NCBI GenBank assembly: GCA_017537365.1
Contig: JAFYKZ010000008.1
Location: forward strand, 1-55,694
DNA from: Clostridia bacterium
GTDB taxonomy: Bacteria > Bacillota > Clostridia > Oscillospirales > Acutalibacteraceae
Reading direction: 5' to 3'
Length of the DNA: 55,694 bases
Part shown: piece by piece, positions 7,439-15,941 of the stretch
How the letters are laid out: each line of letters begins with the position of its first letter
Numbering within the stretch: the stretch's first letter is position 1
The notes under the pieces: generated by a model
Seen by the model: the letters and a program-made list of their open reading frames with translations, nothing else
What the model was told of the DNA's origin: nothing
Databases searched by the model: none
Made by a program: the position numbers and the translations under genes

Positions 7439-8434
7439 ATGAAATATTCAGATGTTTTCAAAATGCCTAAAACAACTAAAATAATGGCTAGAACTTCCAG
7501 TATAACCAACTCATTTGTAAACGGAATAATACCCTGTATTCCTCCAACCGAAGAAGAAATTAAAAATAACCTACATATTCTAGGAATGGAAAAAGAAAAC
7601 ATCAAATGTTGTTATTGCGGTGATATATGTACCGAATGGGACCATTTTAGACCTCTTGTAAAAGATAAACAACCAACAGGATATATTTCTGAAATAAATA
7701 ATCTTGTGCCGGCTTGTGGCAAATGTAATCAATCAAAAGGGAATAAGTATTGGAAAGATTGGATATTAAGTGATGCTCTGCTTTCGCCAAAAACTAGAAA
7801 CATACCCGATCTTGAAACAAAAATAGAAAAATTAGAAAATTTTGAAAAACTAACAAATCCAATAAAATTAGATTTTGAACGCCTTGTTGGTTCTGAACTT
7901 TGGAAAAAACATTGGGAAAACTGTAATAAATTGCATGACCAAATGAAAGATTGCCAAACAATTTCCGATCAAATAAAAGAACTAATTAATGATTCGCTAA
8001 AAAACAAAAATCAAAACTTCTCTAATCAAATTAGACCTAATAAATCTAACTCTACTAAAACCAATTTAATATATTCGTCTAATTCACACAGTAACGAATA
8101 TATTAAAGATTTACAAAATAAAAAAGTAGGAATCATTGTTCAAAACGACTTTAAACAACTTCTAGAATCTAATATACTTCCTGATTTTATAATTGATCAA
8201 CTTCAAGATTACAAATACTGTAAAAATATTTTCGATATTAATTTTACTGTATTATTAAAAATAAAAAATGAATCAAATATATCCCATCAGCGTAAAGACC
8301 ATTTGGGTCGAGATAGATATTATTCTACACCTATAACCATTAAAAATGAGCAATATTTCTTATCTTCTCAATGGTACGACAGAAATAAATATAAATTAAT
8401 AAATTTTATAGCAAATCATGCAACATCTAAATAG
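7439..8434 (+). CDS. HNH endonuclease
   Basis: A 331-aa protein with an HNH/beta-beta-alpha-metal nuclease domain at about residues 55-105: C57-C-Y-C60, WDH (D68, H69), N88-L-V-P, C93-x2-C96-N-x-S-K-G-N-K. A lysine-rich, low-complexity middle follows (about 170-225). The C-terminal ~110 residues, ending with YFLSSQWYDRN, form a domain I do not recognise. The gene is visibly more A/T-rich than malQ and ppdK and stands alone with no methylase beside it. It could be a restriction-type defence nuclease or a selfish nuclease acquired by transfer. Confidence 0.75.
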   Translation: MKYSDVFKMPKTTKIMARTSSITNSFVNGIIPCIPPTEEEIKNNLHILGMEKENIKCCYCGDICTEWDHFRPLVKDKQPTGYISEINNLVPACGKCNQSKGNKYWKDWILSDALLSPKTRNIPDLETKIEKLENFEKLTNPIKLDFERLVGSELWKKHWENCNKLHDQMKDCQTISDQIKELINDSLKNKNQNFSNQIRPNKSNSTKTNLIYSSNSHSNEYIKDLQNKKVGIIVQNDFKQLLESNILPDFIIDQLQDYKYCKNIFDINFTVLLKIKNESNISHQRKDHLGRDRYYSTPITIKNEQYFLSSQWYDRNKYKLINFIANHATSK

Positions 8435-8513
8435 CGTCATACTATTAAAGATTTAACGCATGTTTTATATAAAAATTTTTCTAGAATATTCCCAAAAAAG
8501 AAAGGAAAATTTT

Positions 8514-10022
8514 ATGCGTTCTAGCGGTATTTTAATGCCGATATTTTCTTTGCCTAGTAAATACGGCATAGGCACTCTCGGAAAATCAGCTTTTGAGTTT
8601 GTGGATTTTCTCGAAAAATCAGGTCAAACCTATTGGCAGGTGCTACCTATCGGTACCACCAGCTTTGGCGACTCGCCTTATCAGTCATTTTCCTCTTATG
8701 CCGGAAACCCATATTTTATAGATTTAGAGCTTTTAGAAAAAGAAAAGTTTATCTCAAAAGAAGAAATCGAAGCCTTTGATTTTGGCTCTGACAATACAAG
8801 AATTGATTATGAACTAATTTATAAATCCCGTTATAAAATTCTTAGAAAAGCTTATGAAAGATTTATCAAAAATCCGCCTTGCGATTATGAAAAATTTTTA
8901 AATAAAAATGCTTTCTGGCTTAACGATTTTGCTCTTTTCTCATGTTTAAAGGATTTACATAACGGCGCTTCGTTTGACTGTTGGAAAGAAGATTATAAAA
9001 CCCGAAACCCTGAGAGCTTGGCTGAAATCAGCCGAGAATATGAAAAAGAATTAGAGTTTTATAAGGTTGTTCAATATCTCTTTTTCTCTCAGTGGTATGC
9101 CCTTAAAAACTATGCCAACCAAAAGGGCATTTATATAATCGGCGATATTCCGATTTATGTTGCTTTCGACAGTGCTGATGTTTGGAGTTCCCCCGAACAG
9201 TTTTTATTAGATGAAAACCTTAAACCGAAATCGGTTGCAGGCTGTCCTCCCGATGCTTTTTCAGATGAGGGTCAGCTATGGGGCAATCCGCTTTATAACT
9301 GGAACTATATGAAGAAAAACGGCTTTGCTTGGTGGATAAACCGAATAGGCTTTGCCTGCAAGGTTTTCGATACGGTTAGAATAGACCATTTCAGAGCATT
9401 TTCGGCTTATTACTCTATTCCCTTTGGCGACAAAACCGCCCAAAACGGTGTTTGGAAAAAATGTCCGGGTAGGGCTTTGTTTAAAAAGCTAAACGAAACC
9501 TTGGGCGAGCTTAATATTATCGCCGAGGATTTAGGCACTATTGACGATGAAGTTAGGGCTCTTCTTAAATATACAGGCTTCCCCGGTATGAAGGTATTGC
9601 AATTTGCTTTCAGCACCGATAGCGAAAGCTCATATCTTCCTCATAATATCGGTAAAAATTGCGTTGTTTATACAGGCACTCACGATAACGACACCGCAAT
9701 AGGATATATGCTTGAAGCCGATAAAGATGAGGTTGAATTTGCACGAGGTTATCTCAGAATCAGCGAGAACGACAGTTTTAACTGGGCGCTTATAAAATCG
9801 GCTATGCAAACCGCTGCCGACACTTGTATTTTGCAGATGCAGGACTTTTTAGGTCTTGATAATCATGCTCGAATCAATAAGCCCTCAACCGTTGGGGTTA
9901 ACTGGCAATGGCGAATTAGCGAGGGTTGCACTAACGACTGGCTTGCAAAGATAATTTACGACTGCACAAAAACCTATTTCCGTCTGCCCGAAAATCGCCA
10001 AAAAGCCGATACAAAAGAGTGA
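8514..10022 (+). CDS. malQ: 4-alpha-glucanotransferase (amylomaltase)
   Basis: A 502-aa GH77 protein, near the family's usual 500 aa. Signatures are RSSGILMPIFSLPSKYGIGTLG at the start, GDIPIYVAFDSADVW, ALWG-like QLWGNPLYNW, the nucleophile motif VRIDHFRAF, IIAEDLG (acid/base Glu), and YTGTHDNDT. It transfers 1,4-glucan chains and, with phosphorylase, allows growth on maltodextrin or glycogen turnover. The ATG at 8514 has AAGAAAGGA upstream; an in-frame ATG at 8460 has no such site. No other maltose genes adjoin it, but glgB is in the same window. Confidence 0.95.
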   Translation: MRSSGILMPIFSLPSKYGIGTLGKSAFEFVDFLEKSGQTYWQVLPIGTTSFGDSPYQSFSSYAGNPYFIDLELLEKEKFISKEEIEAFDFGSDNTRIDYELIYKSRYKILRKAYERFIKNPPCDYEKFLNKNAFWLNDFALFSCLKDLHNGASFDCWKEDYKTRNPESLAEISREYEKELEFYKVVQYLFFSQWYALKNYANQKGIYIIGDIPIYVAFDSADVWSSPEQFLLDENLKPKSVAGCPPDAFSDEGQLWGNPLYNWNYMKKNGFAWWINRIGFACKVFDTVRIDHFRAFSAYYSIPFGDKTAQNGVWKKCPGRALFKKLNETLGELNIIAEDLGTIDDEVRALLKYTGFPGMKVLQFAFSTDSESSYLPHNIGKNCVVYTGTHDNDTAIGYMLEADKDEVEFARGYLRISENDSFNWALIKSAMQTAADTCILQMQDFLGLDNHARINKPSTVGVNWQWRISEGCTNDWLAKIIYDCTKTYFRLPENRQKADTKE

Positions 10023-10110
10023 TTTTGCATAAATAAAGCTTGATTTTTTCGCTTTCAACTATCGAATTTACCATTTTTTAAAAAAATGTAGTTTTTTAGT
10101 AAAAAAAACC

Positions 10111-10139
10111 TTTATTTTTTCAAATGAAAATGTTATAAT
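10111..10139 (+). promoter_or_regulatory. Candidate ppdK promoter and long leader
   Basis: TATAAT at 10134-10139 with a weak -35 (TTTATT, 10111-10116; 17-nt spacer). The resulting leader of about 120 nt contains a small hairpin (CAATTC 10160-10165 / GAATTG 10180-10185). The 241-nt gap before ppdK otherwise shows only an A/T-rich hairpin near 10071-10098 that may end malQ transcription. Confidence 0.45.
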
Positions 10140-10263
10140 ATTCACAGCGTGTCAAGATGCAATTCATCGGCGCAAACTTGAATTGGCTAAAAGAAATCAG
10201 TCGGTTTAAGTATCTTTTTGTAAACTGTGGTAAAACCATAAATTTTTTAGGAGGTTGATTCTA

Positions 10264-12894
10264 ATGAGTCACAAGTATGTTTACCTTTTCTCAGAAGGCG
10301 ACGCTAGCATGCGCGAGCTTCTCGGCGGTAAGGGTGCTAACCTTGCAGAAATGACCAAAATCGGTCTTCCTGTTCCCCAGGGTTTCACTGTTTCAACTGA
10401 GGCTTGCACACAGTATTATGAGGATGGCAGAAAAATTAATGATGACATCCAAGCTCAAATCATGGTAGGTATCGATAAGATGGAAGGTATCACCGGCAAA
10501 AAGTTCGGCGATAAGACCAATCCTCTTCTCGTTTCAGTTCGTTCAGGCGCTCGCGCTTCTATGCCCGGTATGATGGATACTATCCTTAACCTCGGTCTTA
10601 ACGAAGATGTTGTTGAAACTATGGCTGCTCAGTCTGGTAATGCTCGTTGGGCTTACGACTGCTACCGTCGTTTCATCCAGATGTATTCCGACGTTGTTAT
10701 GGAAGTTGGTAAGAAATATTTCGAAGAGCTTATCGACAAAATGAAAGAGGAAAGAGGCGTTACTCTCGACGTTGAGTTAACCGCTGATGACCTTAAAGAA
10801 TTAGCAAATCAGTTCAAGGCTGAATATAAGAACAAAATCGGTAAAGATTTCCCATCTGATCCTAAGGAGCAGTTAATGGGCGCTGTTGAGGCTGTTTTCC
10901 GTTCATGGGACAACCCTCGTGCAAACGTTTACCGTCGTGATAACGATATCCCTTATTCTTGGGGTACCGCTGTTAACGTTCAGATGATGGCTTTCGGTAA
11001 CATGGGTGATGACTGTGGTACCGGTGTTGCATTTACCCGCGACCCTGCTACCGGCGATAAAGGCCTTATGGGTGAGTTCTTAACAAATGCACAAGGTGAA
11101 GACGTTGTTGCAGGTGTTCGTACTCCTATGCCAATCGCTGAAATGGCTAACAAGTTCCCCGAAGCTTTCGCAGAATTCAACAAGGTTTGCGCTATTCTTG
11201 AAGACCACTATCGTGATATGCAGGATATGGAGTTCACCGTTGAACACGGCAAGCTCTTCATGCTCCAAACCCGTAACGGTAAGAGAACCGCTAAGGCTGC
11301 TCTTAAAATCGCTTGCGATTTAGTTGCTGAGGGTATGATTGATGAGAAGAAAGCTGTTTCTATGATTGATCCTCGTAACCTCGATACTCTTCTCCATCCC
11401 CAATTTGATGCTAAGGCATTAAAGGCTGCTGTTCCTGCAGGTAAGGGCTTAGGCGCTTCTCCAGGTGCTGCTTGCGGTAAGGTTGTATTTACTGCTGAGG
11501 ATGCTGAAATCTGGAACAACAAAGGCGAGAAAGTAATCCTTGTTCGTCTCGAAACCTCTCCAGAGGATATTACCGGTATGAAGGCTTCTCAGGGTATCTT
11601 AACCGTTCGTGGCGGTATGACTTCTCACGCTGCCGTTGTTGCTCGTGGTATGGGTACTTGCTGTGTATCCGGTTGCGGCGACATTATTATGGACGAAGAA
11701 AACAAGAAATTCACTCTTGCAGGCAAGACCTACAATGAGGGCGACTATATTTCTATTGACGGTTCTACAGGTAACATCTATGACGGTATTATTCCTACCG
11801 TTGATGCTGAAATCGTTGGCGAGTTCAAGACCATTATGGACTGGGCTGACAAGTTCAGAACCTTAAAGGTTCGTACCAATGCTGACACTCCTGCTGATGC
11901 TAAAAAGGCAGTTGAGCTCGGCGCTGAAGGTATCGGTCTTTGCCGTACAGAGCATATGTTCTTCGAGGCAGACAGAATTGCTGCTTTCCGTGAGATGATT
12001 TGTTCTGATACTGTTGAAGGCAGAGAAGCAGCTCTTGCTAAGATTCTTCCTTATCAGCAAGGCGACTTTGAGAAGCTTTACGAAGTTCTTGAAGGCAACC
12101 CCGTTTGCATCCGTTTCTTAGATCCTCCGCTTCACGAGTTCGTTCCTACCGAGGAAGCTGACATTAAGGCTCTTGCAGATGCTCAGGGCAAAACTGTTGA
12201 AGACATTAAGAATATCATTTCCAGCTTACACGAGTTCAACCCAATGATGGGTCATCGTGGTTGCCGTCTTGCAGTTACCTATCCTGAAATTGCTAAGATG
12301 CAGACTACTGCTGTTATTCGTGCAGCTATCAATGTTAAGAAAGCTCATCCTGATTGGAACCTCGTTCCTGAAATCATGATTCCTTTAACCGGTGAAGTTA
12401 AAGAACTTAAATATGTTAAGGATATCGTTGTTGCAACTGCTGATGCCGAAATTGCCGCTGCAGGTGTTGAGCTTAAATACGAAGTTGGTACTATGATGGA
12501 AATCCCAAGAGCTTGTCTCACCGCTGATGATGTAGCAAAAGAGGCTGAATTCTTCTGCTTCGGTACTAACGACTTAACTCAGATGACATTCGGTTTCAGC
12601 CGTGATGACGCTGGTAAGTTCTTAAATGCATATTATGATACTAAGATTTACGAGAACGATCCATTTGCTAAGCTTGACCAAACAGGCGTTGGTAAATTAA
12701 TGGATATGGCTGTAACTATGGGTAAGAAGACCCGTCCTGAAATCCACTGCGGTATCTGCGGTGAGCACGGCGGCGACCCTGTATCTGTTGAGTTCTGCCA
12801 TAAGATTGGTCTTGATTATGTATCATGTTCACCATTCCGCGTGCCCGTAGCTCGTTTGGCTGCTGCGCAAGCTGCAATCGCTGAATCTAAATAA
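10264..12894 (+). CDS. ppdK: Pyruvate, phosphate dikinase
   Basis: An 876-aa protein of typical bacterial PPDK length. The N-terminal ATP-grasp domain contains GGKGANLAEM. The central phosphohistidine domain has GGMTSHAAVVARGMG with catalytic H455. The C-terminal PEP/pyruvate barrel ends with C832 in GICGEHGGDP. It interconverts pyruvate, ATP and Pi with PEP, AMP and PPi, and is used by anaerobic Clostridia in PPi-linked glycolysis or gluconeogenesis. The ATG at 10264 follows AGGAGG (10249-10254). Codon choice is strongly biased (GGT, CGT, AAC, GAC, TTC), unlike its neighbours, which suggests high expression. Confidence 0.97.
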   Translation: MSHKYVYLFSEGDASMRELLGGKGANLAEMTKIGLPVPQGFTVSTEACTQYYEDGRKINDDIQAQIMVGIDKMEGITGKKFGDKTNPLLVSVRSGARASMPGMMDTILNLGLNEDVVETMAAQSGNARWAYDCYRRFIQMYSDVVMEVGKKYFEELIDKMKEERGVTLDVELTADDLKELANQFKAEYKNKIGKDFPSDPKEQLMGAVEAVFRSWDNPRANVYRRDNDIPYSWGTAVNVQMMAFGNMGDDCGTGVAFTRDPATGDKGLMGEFLTNAQGEDVVAGVRTPMPIAEMANKFPEAFAEFNKVCAILEDHYRDMQDMEFTVEHGKLFMLQTRNGKRTAKAALKIACDLVAEGMIDEKKAVSMIDPRNLDTLLHPQFDAKALKAAVPAGKGLGASPGAACGKVVFTAEDAEIWNNKGEKVILVRLETSPEDITGMKASQGILTVRGGMTSHAAVVARGMGTCCVSGCGDIIMDEENKKFTLAGKTYNEGDYISIDGSTGNIYDGIIPTVDAEIVGEFKTIMDWADKFRTLKVRTNADTPADAKKAVELGAEGIGLCRTEHMFFEADRIAAFREMICSDTVEGREAALAKILPYQQGDFEKLYEVLEGNPVCIRFLDPPLHEFVPTEEADIKALADAQGKTVEDIKNIISSLHEFNPMMGHRGCRLAVTYPEIAKMQTTAVIRAAINVKKAHPDWNLVPEIMIPLTGEVKELKYVKDIVVATADAEIAAAGVELKYEVGTMMEIPRACLTADDVAKEAEFFCFGTNDLTQMTFGFSRDDAGKFLNAYYDTKIYENDPFAKLDQTGVGKLMDMAVTMGKKTRPEIHCGICGEHGGDPVSVEFCHKIGLDYVSCSPFRVPVARLAAAQAAIAESK

Positions 12895-12916
12895 TTAGAT
12901 TTATATTGTAAAATTT

Positions 12917-12946
12917 ATCCCCTCGGATTTCTCCGAGGGGATTTTT
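12917..12946 (+). terminator. Rho-independent terminator of ppdK
   Basis: Perfect 11-bp stem ATCCCCTCGGA / TCCGAGGGGAT, loop TTTC, followed by TTTTT. Confidence 0.95.
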
Positions 12947-12947
12947 G

Positions 12948-12976
12948 TTGCATATTAAATTTTTTTGTGATATAAT
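12948..12976 (+). promoter_or_regulatory. Promoter of small membrane protein gene
   Basis: TTGCAT (12948-12953), 17-nt spacer, TATAAT (12971-12976), starting immediately after the ppdK terminator. Confidence 0.75.
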
Positions 12977-13010
12977 ACTAAAAACTATTTTTGTTCAAAG
13001 GAGTTTTAAT

Positions 13011-13256
13011 ATGAATAAACTACTTAAATTTTTCCCGCTTATGCCGGCGCCAAAAGAAGAAAGCAAATTAATCTGGGCAATCGTTTTCTATGTATTGGTT
13101 CCTCCAATCGTTGCTATGATACTTGGATTTATTTTAGGCTTAACTATTATTTTGCTTCCTTTGGCTTTCATCGTAGGTCTTGCGGCATCCGCATATACAG
13201 TAATGGGCATCGTTTTTGCAATATTGTGCTACACAGGCCACGATTTCAATAAATAA
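13011..13256 (+). CDS. Small two-TM membrane protein
   Basis: An 81-aa protein translated from the ATG at 13011 behind AAAGGAG. It has a soluble head of about 20 residues containing FPLMPAPKEESK and two hydrophobic segments (about residues 22-42 and 45-73) rich in Gly, Leu and Ile, ending with HDFNK. I do not recognise the family. It stands alone between its own promoter and a terminator, so it is a monocistronic small membrane protein of unknown function. Confidence 0.65.
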   Translation: MNKLLKFFPLMPAPKEESKLIWAIVFYVLVPPIVAMILGFILGLTIILLPLAFIVGLAASAYTVMGIVFAILCYTGHDFNK

Positions 13257-13283
13257 ATCATAAAGTATGTTTCGTTTTTTCTT

Positions 13284-13311
13284 ATCCTCACCTTAATGGT
13301 GGGGATTTTTT
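13284..13311 (+). terminator. Rho-independent terminator
   Basis: ATCCTCACC / GGTGGGGAT stem (one G-U pair) with loop TTAAT and a run of six T. Confidence 0.85.
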
Positions 13312-13382
13312 GTAAAATACTTTTAATTTAAAATCAAATATGATATAATCAAATAAACTAAAAATTATCAAGAGAATTTATT

Positions 13383-13985
13383 ATGGAATTTAATGTAAAA
13401 TTACAAGAACTCAGAAAACAAAAAGGTTTAACCCAAGAAGAACTTGCCAAATTACTTTATGTTTCAAGAACAGCAATTTCTAAATGGGAATCAGGCAAAG
13501 GATATCCAAATATAGAATCCTTAAAAGCAATAGCAAAATTTTTTAAAATAACAGTAGACGAGTTGCTGTCGGGCGAGGAGCTTTTAAACCTTGCCGAAGA
13601 AGCCTCAAAACAAAACGAAAAGTATTTTCGCGATTTGGTATTCGGTCTTATTGATATAAGTATCGCTTTGCTTTTCTTTCTGCCGTTTTTCAGAGAACAA
13701 ACAAATGATATGATAGTAAGCGTTCCTTTGTTATCGCTTAACGAAATTGCACCTTATTTGAAAATCGGATATTTTATTGCCGTTATTATCAATATCGTGT
13801 ATGGGATTTTAACCCTTGCTTTGCAAAACTGCGAAAAAAACTTTTGGACTCTTAGCAAAAGCAAACTTTCGTTATTTTTTAATTTACTCTGTTTGTTCTT
13901 ATTCGTTATCAGCCTGCAACCTTATGCCTCGGTTTTCTTGCTGATACTCTTAACCATAAAGGTTTTAATACTTATAAAATGGTGA
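13383..13985 (+). CDS. Membrane-anchored XRE-family regulator
   Basis: A 200-aa protein. Residues 4-60 form a classic Cro/C1 HTH (LQELRKQKGLTQEELAKLLY, then SRTAISKWESGKGYPNIESL and VDELLSGEE). The rest has about four hydrophobic segments (near 78-95, 118-140, 155-175 and 180-198). This HTH-plus-membrane layout occurs in Firmicutes regulators thought to sense envelope or bacteriocin stress, but the signal here is unknown. No ABC transporter or partner gene lies next to it. A TATAAT at 13344-13349 lies upstream, with only a weak -35. Confidence 0.8.
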   Translation: MEFNVKLQELRKQKGLTQEELAKLLYVSRTAISKWESGKGYPNIESLKAIAKFFKITVDELLSGEELLNLAEEASKQNEKYFRDLVFGLIDISIALLFFLPFFREQTNDMIVSVPLLSLNEIAPYLKIGYFIAVIINIVYGILTLALQNCEKNFWTLSKSKLSLFFNLLCLFLFVISLQPYASVFLLILLTIKVLILIKW

Positions 13986-14022
13986 TGACACGATAAGTGT
14001 CGCAAATGTTAACCCTTGTTTC

Positions 14023-14050
14023 TTGCATTTTTTTAGTTTTATGATATAAA
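14023..14050 (+). promoter_or_regulatory. Promoter of PHP-domain gene
   Basis: TTGCAT (14023-14028), 16-nt spacer, TATAAA (14045-14050). A small hairpin (TGACAC/GTGTC, 13986-14000) just upstream may end transcription of the preceding regulator gene. Confidence 0.6.
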
Positions 14051-14073
14051 TAAAAATATCAGGAGTTGATACT

Positions 14074-14754
14074 ATGTATAAATATGAAACCCATATGCAT
14101 ACCTACCCTGTCAGCCTTTGTGCAAAGGTTAGTGTTAGAGAAGCTTTGGAATTTTATAAAAAAATGGAATATGACGGTGTTTTTATAACAAATCATTTCA
14201 TTAACTCCAATGACCACAACTATGTTGGCAAAAACTTTGAAGAAAAGGTTGATTTTTATTGTTCTGCCTATGAAGAAGGGTTAGAAATAGGCAAAGAAAT
14301 CGGAATTAAAGTGTTTTTTGGTTTCGAGTTTACTCACAAAGGCACTGATTTTTTGGTTTACGGTATAAATAAAGACTGGATTTTAAATCACCCCGAATTC
14401 ATGGAGCTTAAAACTAACGAAAAACTCGATTTGCTAAAAGAAAGCGGTGCGCTTATTATTCAGGCGCATCCTTTCCGCGAAGCTTCTTATATCAGTCATA
14501 TCCGTCTTTTCCCAAGAAAAATAGACGGTGTTGAAATAATTAACGCTTGTCGAACAGATGATGAAAATGCTATGGCAAAATTATATGCCGACCATTATTC
14601 ACTAATCCATTTTGCAGGCTCGGATAACCATACTGCCTCAAATCAGAAACAATTGGCAGGTATCTGCTTTGATGAGCCTATTGAAAGCACCGAAGATTTT
14701 ATAAATAAGGTTAAAACAGGCAAAGCTCAAATTTTCACTATGGTTAATGAATAA
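14074..14754 (+). CDS. PHP-domain phosphoesterase-like protein
   Basis: A 226-aa protein composed of a single PHP domain. Metal-ligand motifs in order are HMHTYP near the start, ITNHFI, GFEFTHKGTDFLVYG, IIQAHPFRE and AGSDNHTAS. PHP domains hydrolyse phosphate esters or nucleotides using two or three metals; the substrate of this stand-alone form is unknown. It has its own promoter and a CAGGAG ribosome binding site. It differs from histidinol phosphatase in being shorter and in having no his genes nearby. Confidence 0.85.
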   Translation: MYKYETHMHTYPVSLCAKVSVREALEFYKKMEYDGVFITNHFINSNDHNYVGKNFEEKVDFYCSAYEEGLEIGKEIGIKVFFGFEFTHKGTDFLVYGINKDWILNHPEFMELKTNEKLDLLKESGALIIQAHPFREASYISHIRLFPRKIDGVEIINACRTDDENAMAKLYADHYSLIHFAGSDNHTASNQKQLAGICFDEPIESTEDFINKVKTGKAQIFTMVNE

Positions 14755-14787
14755 GATACTATTTGCAGGAGAGCTATTCGAATACAC

Positions 14788-14816
14788 TTGTTAAATATTC
14801 AGAATTATGATATACT
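14788..14816 (+). promoter_or_regulatory. Promoter of PAP2-like gene
   Basis: TTGTTA (14788-14793), 17-nt spacer, TATACT (14811-14816). Confidence 0.65.
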
Positions 14817-14849
14817 CTTTTTGGCAAAATAAAAAAGGAAGATTTTAAA

Positions 14850-15494
14850 ATGAAAAAAAAGAATTTAATTATTTCGTTTTCGCTTTTTATAGCATTTTTA
14901 GTTTGGACAGTTTTGTTATGTATAGTTGATGTTAAGGTTGTGGGACCAGAAACCGCAGAGGTTGGCTTTTCAGCTATTAACACCGCTTTTCATAATCTGA
15001 CAGGGGTTAATATGTTCCTCTATGACATAACCGATTTGTTAAGCATAATACCACTTTTAAGTGTTATTGTAATGGCATTTATAGGACTTATTCAGCTTAT
15101 TAAAAGAAAAAGCCTTTTAAAGATTGATAAAGATATTTTAGCTCTCGGCGGATACTATATTTTAGTAATAGCGCTTTATCTTTTCTTTGAGGTTTGTGTT
15201 TTGAATTACCGTCCTGTTTTAATCGAGGGAGTTTTAGAAGCATCATACCCATCCTCAACCACCCTGCTTTGTCTTACCGTTATGCCAACTGTTATACTTC
15301 AAATCAGCAGAAGAATCAAGAAAAAAGGCTTAGCCGTTTCGCTTAATTTAATAATCGGCATTTTCACCGCCTTTATGGTGATTGCCAGAATTATTTCGGG
15401 TGTTCACTGGATATCCGATATAATAGGAGGAACTCTTTTAAGTGCCTCGCTTTTAGCCCTTTATTGCTCGGTTTTAGAAAACATAAAAGAATAA
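14850..15494 (+). CDS. PAP2-superfamily membrane protein with degenerate active site
   Basis: A 214-aa protein with about six membrane segments. The PAP2 pattern is present but altered. Motif 1 keeps RP (NYRPV) but has Glu where the usual Lys stands. Motif 2 reads PSSTT instead of PSGH, so the catalytic acid His is missing. Motif 3 (ARIISGVHWISD) keeps Arg, the nucleophilic His and the Asp. PAP2 enzymes dephosphorylate lipid phosphates such as undecaprenyl pyrophosphate or phosphatidate. With these changes it may have lost phosphatase activity or changed substrate (inference). A terminator follows immediately. Confidence 0.75.
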   Translation: MKKKNLIISFSLFIAFLVWTVLLCIVDVKVVGPETAEVGFSAINTAFHNLTGVNMFLYDITDLLSIIPLLSVIVMAFIGLIQLIKRKSLLKIDKDILALGGYYILVIALYLFFEVCVLNYRPVLIEGVLEASYPSSTTLLCLTVMPTVILQISRRIKKKGLAVSLNLIIGIFTAFMVIARIISGVHWISDIIGGTLLSASLLALYCSVLENIKE

Positions 15495-15497
15495 GCA

Positions 15498-15531
15498 AAA
15501 AGCCATCCATATTGATATGCGGATGGCTTTT
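15498..15531 (+). terminator. Rho-independent terminator
   Basis: AAAAGCCATCC / GGATGGCTTTT stem with a 12-nt loop, directly after the PAP2-like gene. Confidence 0.85.
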
Positions 15532-15540
15532 AAATTTAAG

Positions 15541-15862
15541 ACGGGAGGGCACGGAGACCCTCCCCTACGGTTTTCAAATTTAACAATCTTTATATCATTA
15601 TTTTTCCAATCATTTATGATTAAATAGGTCAAGGGCGCAGCCATTGTCGTTTAGGGGTTAAGGCGACAGTTATGCTACTATAAAATATATAAAAATTTGC
15701 CGACAAATTGAAAACTTAAGTTTTCACTCTTTGGCGGCGGTTTAATTGTTTTTTTATTTCGTCGCCTAAGGGGGGAATCGAAATCCCCCCTTGGGCGAAT
15801 CTTTCCGCCCTTTCTTTTCGCCTACATAAGAAAGGGCGTGCCCGTCGCGGCACGAGCGACAA
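15541..15862. repeat. Cluster of REP-like intergenic inverted repeats
   Basis: The 447-nt gap between the PAP2-like gene and glgB contains no convincing gene. It holds four G/C-rich hairpins: GGGAGGG/CCCTCCC (15543-15564); an interrupted ~14-bp stem at 15763-15797 (AAGGGGGGA/TCCCCCCTT flanked by CGCC/GGCG); CGCCCTTTCTT/AAGAAAGGGCG (15806-15838); and GTCGC/GCGAC (about 15844-15860). They are much richer in G/C than their surroundings. The first resembles a dispersed intergenic element I know from gut Clostridia. Copy number elsewhere in the genome cannot be seen here. Confidence 0.65.
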
Positions 15863-15902
15863 TATAATAATTTATATTATATCTATCATATATTTTAAAT
15901 AT

Positions 15903-15935
15903 GAAAAATCCCATTTGCATTATACAAATGGGATT
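15903..15935 (-). terminator. Rho-independent terminator of glgB
   Basis: AATCCCATTTG / CAAATGGGATT perfect stem; read on the minus strand it is followed by TTTTTC. Confidence 0.9.
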
Positions 15936-15941
15936 AATTTT

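Noticed and set aside
15541-15862. CRISPR array
   Set aside because: The hairpins differ from each other and show no regular repeat-spacer period; no cas genes are in the window.
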